Origin: Emticicia soli
Lineage (GTDB): Bacteria > Bacteroidota > Bacteroidia > Cytophagales > Spirosomataceae
Reading direction: 5' to 3'
Length of the DNA stretch: 64,000 bases
Assembly (NCBI RefSeq): GCF_037860775.1
Contig: NZ_JBBEWC010000005.1
Location: 458,137-522,136, forward strand
A program made the translations under genes and the position numbers. Below are positions 34,958-43,323 of the stretch, one piece after another; position 1 is the first letter of the stretch; each line of letters opens with the position of its first letter. A model generated the notes under the pieces. The model searched no databases and had not been told where the DNA came from. It saw only the letters and a list, made by a program, of their open reading frames with translations.

Positions 34958-36178
34958 ATGCAACCAGTAGGAGTAAGTCAGCCTAAATCTCACATCAAAA
35001 ATATTAGTCGTGCCGAATTCATAGCCATGATGGCTTGTATCGAGTTGCTTACGGCATTATCAATAGATATTATGTTGCCTACCTTCGATGCTGTTCGGCA
35101 GGAATTCAACCTTGGGGCAGAATCTACAGCTACTTCAAGACTCGTTACTTTCTTTTTTATGGGGCAGTTCAGTCAGTTAATATTTGGCCCAATGGCCGAC
35201 AGATACGGGCGTATACCTATTTTAAGAATTGGGTTTATGTTTTTTATTAGCGGGTGTATTGCTACTGTTCTTGTGCCGAGTATGTTTTGGTTACTAATAG
35301 CCCGTTTTTTTATGGGCATAGGTTCAGCTGCTATGTTTGTGTGCGTGCTGGCCTGTGTGAGAGATAGGTTTGTAGGTGACGAAATGGCTCGCACGATGTC
35401 ACTGATTATGACAATTTTTCTGATTGTTCCGGTGCTGGCTCCATTATTAGGTGCAGCCATTTTATCGGTCAGTAACTGGAAAGTGGTGTTTATTACACCA
35501 GCAGTTTTTGCCATCGTATTTGCAATATGGTCGTTGCGTTTGCCTGAATCTGTGCCTGCGGATGGACGTAAAAAAGCAAGTTTGCTAGCCGTATTTCAAT
35601 CATTCAGGGAAGTATTTAGTAACAGAACTTTTGTACGCTATGTGGCTATTACCACTATTTTGTTTGCTGCTTTCATTTCTTATGTAGGTAGTTCAGAGCG
35701 CATTGTTGGTACACTTTATCATCGGCCACACCTCTTTATCTATATTTTTGGCACAATCGGGTTTTGTATGAGCATCTTTACGTTTATCAACTCTCGTTTG
35801 GTACAGTGGCTTGGCGCATATCGAACACTCCGCCTACTATTATGTATATACGTTTTACTTGCAGTCTTGTTAATTTCTCTTACACTCAACTCCACCGAGC
35901 CAATCAATCTCTTTGTATTATTTACTATTATTGGTTTGTTGCAAAGTGTCAATATTGCTATTGAGCCCAATAGTAGTTCGCTGGCGCTCGAACCTATGGG
36001 CAACAAGGCAGGCATGGCAGCATCTATCTATGGCACGGCGTATCTGGTTGTGGGTGCCTTCGGCGGCTCAGTGATTGATGGCTTATTAGTGAATTCGGTT
36101 GTGCCGCTTACTGTTGCTTATTGCGTGGGTGGTGTTTTGGCATTGGGCTTGTTTTTTAGTGGAAAGGGTAGAGGCTGA
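34958..36178 (+). CDS. Bcr/CflA-type multidrug MFS exporter
   Basis: The 406-residue major-facilitator protein has about 12 hydrophobic helices. The first helix has the family signature ELLTALSIDIMLPTF, where the Bcr/CflA group typically has (A)LSTDMYLPA, and loop 2-3 has the motif GPMADRYGRIPILRIG. ARFFMGIGSAAMFVCVLACVRD matches the RxxQGxGxxxxxxxxxAxxRD element of drug-proton antiporters. It would export drugs such as bicyclomycin or chloramphenicol in exchange for protons. A TAGCTTTG box (34923-34930) is its likely -7 site. Confidence 0.85.
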   Translation: MQPVGVSQPKSHIKNISRAEFIAMMACIELLTALSIDIMLPTFDAVRQEFNLGAESTATSRLVTFFFMGQFSQLIFGPMADRYGRIPILRIGFMFFISGCIATVLVPSMFWLLIARFFMGIGSAAMFVCVLACVRDRFVGDEMARTMSLIMTIFLIVPVLAPLLGAAILSVSNWKVVFITPAVFAIVFAIWSLRLPESVPADGRKKASLLAVFQSFREVFSNRTFVRYVAITTILFAAFISYVGSSERIVGTLYHRPHLFIYIFGTIGFCMSIFTFINSRLVQWLGAYRTLRLLLCIYVLLAVLLISLTLNSTEPINLFVLFTIIGLLQSVNIAIEPNSSSLALEPMGNKAGMAASIYGTAYLVVGAFGGSVIDGLLVNSVVPLTVAYCVGGVLALGLFFSGKGRG

Positions 36179-36191
36179 ATTTAAGAGTAGC

Positions 36192-36246
36192 CATGTATTT
36201 TCCTGCAAAAAGCACGATGACTAATATAAATGCAGGAAAATACATG
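36192..36246. terminator. Hairpin between convergent genes
   Basis: A perfect 16-bp inverted repeat (36192-36207 with 36231-36246, CATGTATTTTCCTGCA) around a 23-base loop lies between the exporter gene and the leftward DoxX gene. There is no T tract; it may act from both sides. Confidence 0.5.
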
Positions 36247-36265
36247 AAGCTCGCAGAGCTTATAG

Positions 36266-36637
36266 TTAAAAACTAATACTAAAGTTTTTGTCGGTCCACA
36301 GCAATAATACTGTCAGAATACACATAGCCAAAGAATTATAATAGTGCTGGTACTCAAGATGTGCCATGTGTGCCGTAAAAGCGCCGACTGCAAACGGAAA
36401 GAGGAATAAAATACCAGCAGTTTTTAAACTTGGCTTAAATAAACCAACTACAATGAGTATCACACCTGTGAGTTCAGCAATGCCTATGGCAATTGTCCAG
36501 CTTTTATTAAATCCCAACGATTGCATACTTTCCATCATAGAGGTTTTTTGAAATACTTTGAAGAGCGAAGCATAGCCAAAAACATACAGATAGTAAAGGT
36601 AGCTTGCCCAGTGAATAATTGTTTTGAGTGTTTCCAT
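36266..36637 (-). CDS. DoxX-family membrane protein
   Basis: The 123-residue protein has four hydrophobic helices and the DoxX-like pattern GYASLFKVFQ, then GIAELTGVILIVVGLFKPSLKTAG and FAVGAFTAHM. DoxX-like proteins are poorly understood membrane proteins linked to redox stress and quinones. It is divergent from an HxlR regulator gene, a common pairing, so it is probably controlled by it. Confidence 0.85.
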   Translation of the reverse strand: METLKTIIHWASYLYYLYVFGYASLFKVFQKTSMMESMQSLGFNKSWTIAIGIAELTGVILIVVGLFKPSLKTAGILFLFPFAVGAFTAHMAHLEYQHYYNSLAMCILTVLLLWTDKNFSISF

Positions 36638-36725
36638 TATTAGTTATTTTTTCTGCAAATATCTTTACTAACTTGCATAAAAGACAGAACGTACAAAATT
36701 GTTGGGTACTAACAAAAAAGTAAGC

Positions 36726-37085
36726 ATGAGAAAAGAAAACTCTACAAATGCTATTAATGAGAACTATCTGAATGAGCATTGCGGCATTACCTACACACTA
36801 TCTGCTATTGGCGGAAGATGGAAAATAAATATCCTGAGTTACCTGTTATACAATCAGAAATTGCGTTATAGCGAGCTGAAAACCCGACTGAAAGGTGTTT
36901 CGGAGCGTATGCTAAGTGCCAAACTAAAAGAACTCGAAAGTGATGGGCTTATCAACAGAATTGTGCACCCGCAGGTACCACCAAAAGTAGAATATGAATT
37001 AACCGAATTAGGTCGGTCTTTAAGCGAGATTCTACAATTAATGGATAAATGGGGAGAGGAAAAAATGATGGAGAATGTTGTATGA
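36726..37085 (+). CDS. HxlR-family transcriptional regulator (DoxX-linked)
   Basis: The frame is open from a TTG at 36699, but ATG 36726 is the better start. The ~119-residue winged-helix protein has the HxlR core CGITYTLSAIGGRWKINIL, then SELKTRLKGVSERMLSAKLKELESDGLI and VEYELTELGRSL. HxlR proteins sense quinones, aldehydes or disulfide stress through N-terminal Cys residues; Cys in NEHCGI is a candidate. GTTGGGTACTAAC in the divergent promoter (about 36700) is a possible operator. Confidence 0.88.
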   Translation: MRKENSTNAINENYLNEHCGITYTLSAIGGRWKINILSYLLYNQKLRYSELKTRLKGVSERMLSAKLKELESDGLINRIVHPQVPPKVEYELTELGRSLSEILQLMDKWGEEKMMENVV

Positions 37086-37248
37086 GGTTTATTTTATCAT
37101 CATCCAAGTTCCCTAATGGACTTAAGAGATTTTAAACTCACCATCAATAAAATAAACTCCAAAAACTTTTATAGTCTTAGCCCGAACAATTAATTTTGAT
37201 GGTGGTTAACATAAAACAAAATCCACAAAGGCTTTTACCTATACTTTT

Positions 37249-38073
37249 ATGAAGCGAATTATCTGTTTATTACTTGGTTTTTCTTTACTGTCGCTAACTG
37301 TGTCGGCGCAAGAGGTGAGTGCATATATGCTCAAAAATCTGATAAGGGTGAAGGCGATGCTTGTAGACGACAAAGGGAAAGAATATACCATTTATGGCGG
37401 TGGATTTATTGTAGATGGTAAATATCTGGCAACTACTTATAGCCTTTTTAAACCGACAGGATTCACCAAGAAACCTAAACGGATGGTTGTTTATTATAAT
37501 TACAGGGTAGATGATAAACAAAATCTGAAAAACGACTCGGTTGATATTGATTTACTATACAAATATATAGGTAAGCAGTATGATTTTTCGAAACACGTAT
37601 ATCAGGCAGATAAACTTGAGACAGATTTTATTGTATTAAAACTGAAAAAAGTGATTCCGGTAAAACTCTTGCCGTTAAGTGCCAAAACAAGCCCACCCAA
37701 ATATAGCAATATGCCAATATTGGCTTTTGATAATTCGCAGGGAGTATTGAGAAACGATACGCTTATCCATCTGTTTTTACAGTTTCAGGACAAAGTACAA
37801 GATACCTATCAATTGGTGATGTTTGGCCCATCGAAACCGGGTTTTAGTGGTTCTCCGATTTTTAATGAAAGAGGAGAAATAATGAGCATTATCCAGTTCG
37901 GGCTAAGCGAAATAAACGAAGGCTATATTGAAGCCTTGAAAAAAGCAGGCTGGCTCACCGACGAGGATATTCAGGCCATCAGGAAAGCCTATGCATCACA
38001 AAATCCCCGAAATTTTATTTTTTCTACAAACATTAATTATCTAATGGAAAAATATGTGAAGGGGTTTAGGTAG
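37249..38073 (+). CDS. Secreted trypsin-fold protein with altered catalytic His
   Basis: The 274-residue protein has a signal peptide (LLLGFSLLSLTVSAQ) and a chymotrypsin-like fold: GGGFIVDGKYLATTYSLF, ETDFIVLKLKK (Asp126) and PGFSGSPIFNERGEIMSI (Ser200). In the canonical family the first motif reads TNYHVV; here the His position is Ser65 (TTYSLF), so the catalytic triad is incomplete. The Asp and Ser motifs are kept, which suggests a relict protease or a binding protein. The next gene, 63 bases downstream, may encode a serpin-like lipoprotein. Confidence 0.7.
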   Translation: MKRIICLLLGFSLLSLTVSAQEVSAYMLKNLIRVKAMLVDDKGKEYTIYGGGFIVDGKYLATTYSLFKPTGFTKKPKRMVVYYNYRVDDKQNLKNDSVDIDLLYKYIGKQYDFSKHVYQADKLETDFIVLKLKKVIPVKLLPLSAKTSPPKYSNMPILAFDNSQGVLRNDTLIHLFLQFQDKVQDTYQLVMFGPSKPGFSGSPIFNERGEIMSIIQFGLSEINEGYIEALKKAGWLTDEDIQAIRKAYASQNPRNFIFSTNINYLMEKYVKGFR

Positions 38074-38136
38074 ATAGTTGTATTTCCGCAATTAATTGCT
38101 GTACTTTAAGATACCTGTAAAATAAATAATCCTTTT

Positions 38137-39204
38137 ATGTTACGCTTATACAAGCTGTTGACTATTGCTATACTGTGGCTATCTATGGCTGCATGCCAAA
38201 ATACTACAAAAACCGACGAAAATGCAGTTTTACAAGCAGAAGTTCGTAAGTTATCAAAAATAAAGGAGACGGCTTTGCCCGAAGTGGTTAGTCTGAAAAG
38301 CCTAAAGAAAACCATGTTTACTCCAACGTTGGAGAGTCTAGTTGACGAGGAAAAGAACGCTATCTATGCACCTACATTGCTTTTTGCCTGGAATAAAATT
38401 GAAGAATTACTGAAGAGCGAGATTGTACTTAGTGAGTCTAACTCACAAGATTTGCAGCTAATTACCCAATCAAAATCGCATGAGCAATCGTTAAACCCAG
38501 ATGAATATAAGATAGAGGTAGATACAAAGGTAGACGCTATTGTTGCCAGAGCCTTTTTTCATAAATCCTTACCATTCAAAATAGAATTTCATGCATTGCA
38601 AGAGCCTATTGTTTTTGGTAAAACTAAGGTATCTGCTTTTGGCTTAGACTGGCAAGATTTTGATGTAATTGAAGCTACTCAGATTTTGTATTATAAAGAC
38701 GATGCTCATTTAGTGCTAAAACTTTTGCCAAAAGACAAACAACATGAAATTATTCTGGCGCTGGGTCTTGATAAATTTAAAAGTCTAAAAGATGCCTTAG
38801 GTTTGTTGAATGAGAACATTGAAAAGGGAAAAAAAGAAAAAACAGAACCTAAGCAAGCATGGAAATATGCGCTTAATGAAGAAGATAGATTTGCGATACC
38901 AATAGTAAAGTTTCATATCGATACAAAGTATAAAACACTTGAAGGGCAGCAGTTTTTTACCAAAGATGGTAGACCACATATAGTTCATGAGGCATACCAG
39001 AGAACAGGCTTTGTATTAGATCAGAATGGTGCTGTACTTGAATCAGAAGATTATACATCGGTAGACTCGCTAGGAGCAGAGTTGCCACATCCAAAAAAAA
39101 TGATTTACAATAAGCCATTTCTCATTGTTTTGAAGCGGGTCGATAAAACAAATCCATACTTTGTGATGAGTGTGAATAATACGGAGTTGATGGTGAGGAA
39201 GTAG
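38137..39204 (+). CDS. Lipoprotein, possibly serpin-fold
   Basis: The 355-residue protein has a lipobox ending in Cys20 (LWLSMAAC). Several stretches follow the order of serpins: YAPTLLFAWNKIEELL at the N-side; ARAFFHKSLPFKIEFHA near 150; VIKATQILYY-like HLVLKLLPKDK; RFAIPIVKFHIDTKYKTLEG; HIVHEAYQRTGFVLDQNGAV; and the late strand YNKPFLIVLKRVDKTNPYFVM. The reactive-loop hinge lacks the EEGTEAAAAT pattern, so an inhibitory serpin is unlikely even if the fold is right. It lies next to a trypsin-fold gene. The fold assignment is tentative. Confidence 0.6.
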   Translation: MLRLYKLLTIAILWLSMAACQNTTKTDENAVLQAEVRKLSKIKETALPEVVSLKSLKKTMFTPTLESLVDEEKNAIYAPTLLFAWNKIEELLKSEIVLSESNSQDLQLITQSKSHEQSLNPDEYKIEVDTKVDAIVARAFFHKSLPFKIEFHALQEPIVFGKTKVSAFGLDWQDFDVIEATQILYYKDDAHLVLKLLPKDKQHEIILALGLDKFKSLKDALGLLNENIEKGKKEKTEPKQAWKYALNEEDRFAIPIVKFHIDTKYKTLEGQQFFTKDGRPHIVHEAYQRTGFVLDQNGAVLESEDYTSVDSLGAELPHPKKMIYNKPFLIVLKRVDKTNPYFVMSVNNTELMVRK

Positions 39205-39300
39205 ATATAAACACAAAACTGGGGAATACTCGCCCTTATATTTCCTATGGCATAGAATTTTTTGTTGTTTAGATATTCACACAACAAAAAATTTACTATC

Positions 39301-39744
39301 ATGAAAACTATAAAACTATTCTGCTTGGGATTATTTGCATTGCTGACATTTCAGGCTTGTGAGCAAAAAGAAAAAGATGTATCGGTTGAGCCTGTTACCA
39401 TTTCAGACCTTACCTGTCCGGGAGCTGTGTTTTCGGGTGTAGCCACGGCGGGCGTAACTTATAATGGCGTTTTTACAGTGCCTTATACAGGTGGCGATGG
39501 TAGCACTTACACTTCAGATAACGGTGTTTCTTCAACAGGGGTAATGGGCATGCAGGCTATTTTAGTGCCAGGTACATTGGCTTTAGGTTCTGGCTTAATT
39601 ACCTATGGCGTAACCGGAACACCTGCTACAAGTGGTGTAGCTTCTTTTGTAATTACTTTCGGTGGACGCTCATGTACAGTAGCTTTTCCGGTTTCGGGCT
39701 CACCAATAACGCCGAATCCGGTAGGCGATCCGGCCGGAGAATAA
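39301..39744 (+). CDS. Small secreted lipoprotein with a Bacteroidota adhesin-like domain
   Basis: ATG at 39301 gives a lipoprotein signal (LFCLGLFALLTFQAC). The frame extends 13 codons upstream without a good start. The remaining ~125 residues form one domain of the type SGVATAGVTYNGVFTVPYTGGDGSTYTSD, then GVMGMQAILVPGTLALGSGLITYGV and SFVITFGGRSCTVAFPV, a repeat unit found many times over in large adhesins of this phylum, here as a single copy. It may be a surface binding module. Confidence 0.75.
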   Translation: MKTIKLFCLGLFALLTFQACEQKEKDVSVEPVTISDLTCPGAVFSGVATAGVTYNGVFTVPYTGGDGSTYTSDNGVSSTGVMGMQAILVPGTLALGSGLITYGVTGTPATSGVASFVITFGGRSCTVAFPVSGSPITPNPVGDPAGE

Positions 39745-39764
39745 TACAATAATGCTTTATCTTG

Positions 39765-39784
39765 AGCCTCCTCTGCAAGAGGCT
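39765..39784 (+). terminator. Short hairpin after the small lipoprotein gene
   Basis: AGCCTC (39765-39770) and GAGGCT (39779-39784) pair around CTCTGCAA, followed by TCATTT. The stem is short, so confidence is modest. Confidence 0.35.
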
Positions 39785-39797
39785 TCATTTACTAATA

Positions 39798-39836
39798 GGC
39801 TTTCAGCTACCTATATACCATACGTAGCTAAAAGCC
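39798..39836. repeat. Inverted repeat before the VOC gene
   Basis: GGCTTTCAGCTAC and GTAGCTAAAAGCC pair with one mismatch around ~13 bases, 33 bases upstream of the VOC gene at 39869. It could be an operator or a transcript-end hairpin. Confidence 0.4.
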
Positions 39837-39868
39837 ATCTTCATAAATCAATTATTTTTCACGTTTAA

Positions 39869-40240
39869 ATGCTGAACTTTATGGCTAAATGTATTGCTTT
39901 TTTAAGAGTACCAGATGTAGAAAAAACACTCGAATGGTATCTTGATATAGGGTTTAAGTGCCTGGGTACACATTCAGAGCCTGGATGTCTAATTGATTGG
40001 GCGTTACTTGACTGGGATGGCGCACAGTTTATGTTATATCCGCTAGGGAGCGGCGAAAGTTACGCACTAAAAGATGCAGGGCTTTATATTGAGGTTGAAT
40101 CGATTGATGAATTAATAAAGCCGTTTGAAATGAAAACCGAAGTAGTGGAATTAAACCAGATTCAGGGTTATCGCACAAAAGAGATTGTGCTTAAAGACCC
40201 CAATGGCTTTTATATCAGATTTGCAGAGAGGATTTCTTGA
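39869..40240 (+). CDS. VOC-family protein
   Basis: The protein has 123 residues from ATG 39869, or 119 from ATG 39881, which begins MAKCIAFLRVPDVEKTLEWY as in the family. The fold elements are DIGFKCLGTH, DWALLDWDGAQFMLYP, AGLYIEVESIDELI and EIVLKDPNGFYIRFAE. It is a single-module VOC protein of the glyoxalase superfamily, cytoplasmic, substrate unknown. Confidence 0.8.
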   Translation: MLNFMAKCIAFLRVPDVEKTLEWYLDIGFKCLGTHSEPGCLIDWALLDWDGAQFMLYPLGSGESYALKDAGLYIEVESIDELIKPFEMKTEVVELNQIQGYRTKEIVLKDPNGFYIRFAERIS

Positions 40241-40247
40241 AAATTGA

Positions 40248-40415
40248 GTCTTGAACTTTGATTTAACTGATTAATCTGATTGCATTGATTTTAACTCATG
40301 ATTGTTTTATTGATTTTAACTCATGATTGTTTTATTAAATAATCAAATTTTAACATGAAATGTCGACTACTAAATCAGGTAAATTACAAAAATCAGTTAA
40401 ATCAAAGTTCAAGGC
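40248..40415. repeat. Inverted repeat, TTGAACTnTGATTTA family, copy 4, with internal duplication
   Basis: The left end GTCTTGAACTTTGATTTA and the right end AAATCAAAGTTCAAGG frame the element. Inside, a 25-base unit beginning TGATTTTAACTCATG is repeated exactly in tandem (40286-40310 and 40311-40335). No ORF. Confidence 0.7.
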
Positions 40416-40423
40416 AAAAAACA

Positions 40424-41335
40424 TCAATTCTTCTTCTTCCAGATATTTCCGTTTTTCGAAGTGCTTTTCTGTATAACGTTTTGCTGATACAAGCCTTCTA
40501 GTTCAGCTTCAGCTTCCTGCATCGATTTATTGCTTAATACTGCATATTCTTTGGTACAAAGTGTAGCAAAATGTGAGAACAGATATTCCCAATCTGTGCT
40601 ATAGCTTTGTTTTTGTGCGCCAGGTATTAAAGCAAGAATTTTACTCTCAAACTCGGCATAAGGTTTCAAGCCATACAAATATTGTTGATTGTGGTTTCGG
40701 TCATAGAAAAACAAGGTCGGGAAACCTCGTACACCCATCATTTTTCCGAGTGCCAAATCTTCTTTAAAAGCCTCTGCTCCACGTCCTTCATAATCAACTT
40801 TAAGCTGATTTACATCTAAGCCTACTTCAGCAGCGGCCTTTGATAGGTGCTCCCAGCGAGTAATGTTTTTCTTTTCCAGAAAAACCATTTCTCTGATTCT
40901 ACGCAAAAACAACAACGCTTTCGCAGGGTCTTGCAATTGTGCAGCCATAAAAGCAACCGATGGTGGATACGACGAATCGAGTGGGTCTTCAAGCCACACA
41001 TCGCCATCAATAGGCATTTGGTAGTGTTGACTCACTTCGTCCCAATGGTGTGCTACATCGCTGGGTTTGCTTATACCGCCACTATTATAGCTCCAGTCTT
41101 TTAGTAAGCCACCCATGTGGTATTCAACAGCAATATACTGGCCGTATTCGAGTTTGAGTTTGCGTAATTGCGGCTCAATTCCCCAACATGTAGAACAGAT
41201 GGGATCGGTGTAATAAACTATTCTTATCGGTTTTTCCTTAATTTCGGTTTCAACTACAGTTGTGCTGCCTTCTGGTGCGTCGGTAATGCACATACCTGTC
41301 TCAATATCGCACAGTAAAGGGTTTGTTTCTTGCAT
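40424..41335 (-). CDS. DsbA-family / SpxH-like protein
   Basis: The 303-residue thioredoxin-fold protein has the active-site motif DPICSTCWG (Cys47, Cys50). The CxxC-W arrangement, the long helical insertion and the cis-Pro loop GVRGFPTLFF match the SpxH/YjbH-DsbA group, which act as adaptors or disulfide oxidoreductases in the cytoplasm. No export signal is visible. The first ~30 residues (NPLLCDIETGMC) carry extra Cys. In other bacteria SpxH delivers Spx to ClpXP; Spx is not in the window, so the exact role is open. Confidence 0.8.
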   Translation of the reverse strand: MQETNPLLCDIETGMCITDAPEGSTTVVETEIKEKPIRIVYYTDPICSTCWGIEPQLRKLKLEYGQYIAVEYHMGGLLKDWSYNSGGISKPSDVAHHWDEVSQHYQMPIDGDVWLEDPLDSSYPPSVAFMAAQLQDPAKALLFLRRIREMVFLEKKNITRWEHLSKAAAEVGLDVNQLKVDYEGRGAEAFKEDLALGKMMGVRGFPTLFFYDRNHNQQYLYGLKPYAEFESKILALIPGAQKQSYSTDWEYLFSHFATLCTKEYAVLSNKSMQEAEAELEGLYQQNVIQKSTSKNGNIWKKKN

Positions 41336-41368
41336 GTTTCGTTTGTTTAATTGTGAATTGCGAATGGA

Positions 41369-41490
41369 TTGTCTGAACTCTGATTTAGCTGATTTGTATG
41401 ATTTATCTGATTTAATATTTGAAATCGGCTGTAAATTTCATAAAGATGTCATTATAATCAGGTCAATCAGTTAAATCAGAGTTCAGACAA
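41369..41490. repeat. Inverted repeat, TTGAACTnTGATTTA family, copy 5
   Basis: The arms are a perfect 19-bp inverted repeat: TTGTCTGAACTCTGATTTA (41369-41387) and its exact reverse complement (41472-41490). The middle is AT-rich and again holds ATTTATCTGATTT and AATCAGGTCAATCAG. No ORF. Confidence 0.75.
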
Positions 41491-41502
41491 AAAATCACTC
41501 AA

Positions 41503-42582
41503 TTATTCTGCGTTCGGATAATCTATAAATCCAGCCTCGCCGGGGGTATAAAAAGTTTCAGGATTTGGTGTTGAAAGAGGAATATCATTGGCGAATCGGT
41601 AAGGCAAATCAGGATTTGCGATAAACGATGAGCCAAACGAAATTAAATCGGCCTCTTGGTTTTCAATTGCTTTTATGGCTCTTTCTTTAGTATAGCCGGC
41701 ATTGAAGATGAGGGTATTGCTGAAACTACCTCTGATAGTTTTTAGTAATGCCTGCCCCTCTTCTGTGGCACGAGCCGCATAATCTACTACGTGCAGATAG
41801 GCAATATCTAAGGAGTTTAATGATTCTACCAAACGCTTATAAGTTTCTACTGTTTCATTAAAAGCAGGCATGGCATTAAATGTATTGTATGGCGAAATAC
41901 GAACGCCAACCTTATCGGCTCCAATGCGCTCAACTACTGCTTTAGTTGCCTCTACAACAAACCTGATTCGGTTTTCGATGTTGCCGCCAAAATCATCAGT
42001 ACGCTGGTTTACGCCCGGATTAAGGAATTGCTCTAGTAAATAGCCATTGGCACCATGCAATTCTACGCCATCAAAACCTGCTTCAATGGCATTGGCAGCG
42101 GCCTGTGCAAATTCTTCAATGCAGGCTTCTACCTCTTCAATGCTCATTGCTTTGGGTGTATCGGTTGTCTGCATGCCTTGTGTATCTGTCCACATTGCTT
42201 CATTGGCCGATATGGCTGATGGCGCAAGCAAGTGTGCACCAACTGGCAAGTTTGCCGAGTGACCAATGCGCCCTGTATGCATTAATTGTACAAAAATTTT
42301 GCTACCCTGCGCATGGACAGCTTGGGTGGTAAGTTTCCAACCTGCTATTTGTTCCTGGCTGAAAATACCCGGTATACGGGCATATCCTAAGCCGTTAGGG
42401 CTAGGAGCGGTGCCTTCAGTAATTATGAGCCCAGCCGAAGCTCTTTGCGCATAATATTGCGCCATTAGTTGATTGGGTATATTGCCAATGGCTCTGCTGC
42501 GTGTCATTGGAGCCATCACTATTTTATTCTGAATACTTATTTTTCCCGCATAAGGCGTAAATAAATTAATTGTTTTTGTCAT
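41503..42582 (-). CDS. NADH:flavin oxidoreductase / old yellow enzyme
   Basis: The protein has about 359 residues from ATG 42582; an ATG four codons upstream (42594) is also possible. It is an FMN TIM-barrel ene-reductase: KIVMAPMTRSRAIG, QLMHTGRIGHSANLP, the catalytic-site segment DGVELHGANGYLLEQFLNP, then DKVGVRISPYN and DLISFGSSFIANPDLP at the phosphate-binding loop. It reduces activated double bonds of enals, enones or nitro compounds with NAD(P)H in the cytoplasm. It is divergent from an HxlR gene, which probably induces it under electrophile stress. Confidence 0.92.
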   Translation of the reverse strand: MTKTINLFTPYAGKISIQNKIVMAPMTRSRAIGNIPNQLMAQYYAQRASAGLIITEGTAPSPNGLGYARIPGIFSQEQIAGWKLTTQAVHAQGSKIFVQLMHTGRIGHSANLPVGAHLLAPSAISANEAMWTDTQGMQTTDTPKAMSIEEVEACIEEFAQAAANAIEAGFDGVELHGANGYLLEQFLNPGVNQRTDDFGGNIENRIRFVVEATKAVVERIGADKVGVRISPYNTFNAMPAFNETVETYKRLVESLNSLDIAYLHVVDYAARATEEGQALLKTIRGSFSNTLIFNAGYTKERAIKAIENQEADLISFGSSFIANPDLPYRFANDIPLSTPNPETFYTPGEAGFIDYPNAE

Positions 42583-42605
42583 GAACCTATTCATTTAAAA
42601 ATTAT

Positions 42606-42621
42606 GTTGCAAAGTTGCAAC
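42606..42621. promoter_or_regulatory. Palindromic operator in the OYE / HxlR divergent promoter
   Basis: GTTGCAA-AG-TTGCAAC is a perfect 7+7 inverted repeat with a two-base centre. On the minus strand it contains CAACTTTG, a one-off -7 box for the OYE gene. It covers the 5' end of the open frame of the HxlR gene (42604), so translation cannot well start there. Confidence 0.6.
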
Positions 42622-42654
42622 GAACATATTTCTAAGTCAATAAGTCAGAAAAAC

Positions 42655-42978
42655 ATGACTACTACACACCAGATTGAACAGCCACAAGAATGCCCGACAG
42701 AAGATGTAATGCGATTATTGTCGAGCAAATTTACACTCCATATTTTGTTCAGAGTGGCAGTAGATGCAAACGTCCGTTTCAGCGAGTTTTTACGAAAAAT
42801 ACGTGGAGCAAACAAACAAACTTTGTCGGTCGCCTTACGTGACCTTGTAGATGAGGGATATTTAATAAAAACTACTGTTCAGCTTAAGCCCCTACATATT
42901 GAATACAGCCTTTCAGAAAAAGGTCAACAGCTTGTGCCTCTGCTTAAACAGTTTGAGGCATTCAGGGTGGATAAATAA
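42655..42978 (+). CDS. HxlR-family transcriptional regulator (OYE-linked)
   Basis: The protein has about 107 residues from ATG 42655, chosen over ATG 42604 because the latter overlaps the palindromic operator. The HxlR core reads DVMRLLSSKFTLHILFRV, then FSEFLRKIRGANKQTLSVALRDLVDEGYLI and EYSLSEKGQQLVPLL. The segment replacing GGKWTLLIL (SSKFTLHIL) is unusual but keeps the helix. Likely senses electrophiles and controls the divergent OYE gene. Confidence 0.85.
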   Translation: MTTTHQIEQPQECPTEDVMRLLSSKFTLHILFRVAVDANVRFSEFLRKIRGANKQTLSVALRDLVDEGYLIKTTVQLKPLHIEYSLSEKGQQLVPLLKQFEAFRVDK

Positions 42979-43031
42979 ACCAAAAATTTTCGAAATCAAA
43001 CCATATAGTCTTATTTAACGTAAATTCTAAA

Positions 43032-43064
43032 AAAAAATCGTACAATAGTATCGCACGATTTTTT
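43032..43064 (+). terminator. Terminator after the HxlR gene
   Basis: AAAAAATCGT (43032-43041) pairs with ACGATTTTTT (43055-43064). The loop is ~13 bases and the end is T-rich. Confidence 0.6.
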
Positions 43065-43172
43065 GCATAGTATTACAATAAATAAATCAATCCATGTAAC
43101 CATGGAATTTGACTGCAAATTTTAAAAGTTTTTTGGGTTATTTGCAAGAAAAAAAATGAAAATTCATGTAGG

Positions 43173-43215
43173 TTAAAGTACAAAACCCTGAGATTTTCGG
43201 GGTTTTGTACTTTAA
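43173..43215. terminator. Orphan 16-bp hairpin
   Basis: A perfect 16-bp stem (43173-43188 with 43200-43215), core GTACAAAACCC, surrounds an 11-base loop, ~110 bases upstream of the DUF389 gene. The region between it and the previous terminator (43065-43172) has no ORF, so it may end a short untranslated RNA. Confidence 0.5.
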
Positions 43216-43323
43216 TACTTATTAACTCAATTATTTGAATTAAGTATAAGGTGTTTTTCTTTTGTGAATTTTAATAAGTCTGCCTATATTTCTTTTGTTA
43301 TAACAAAACCATACCCAAAATAA

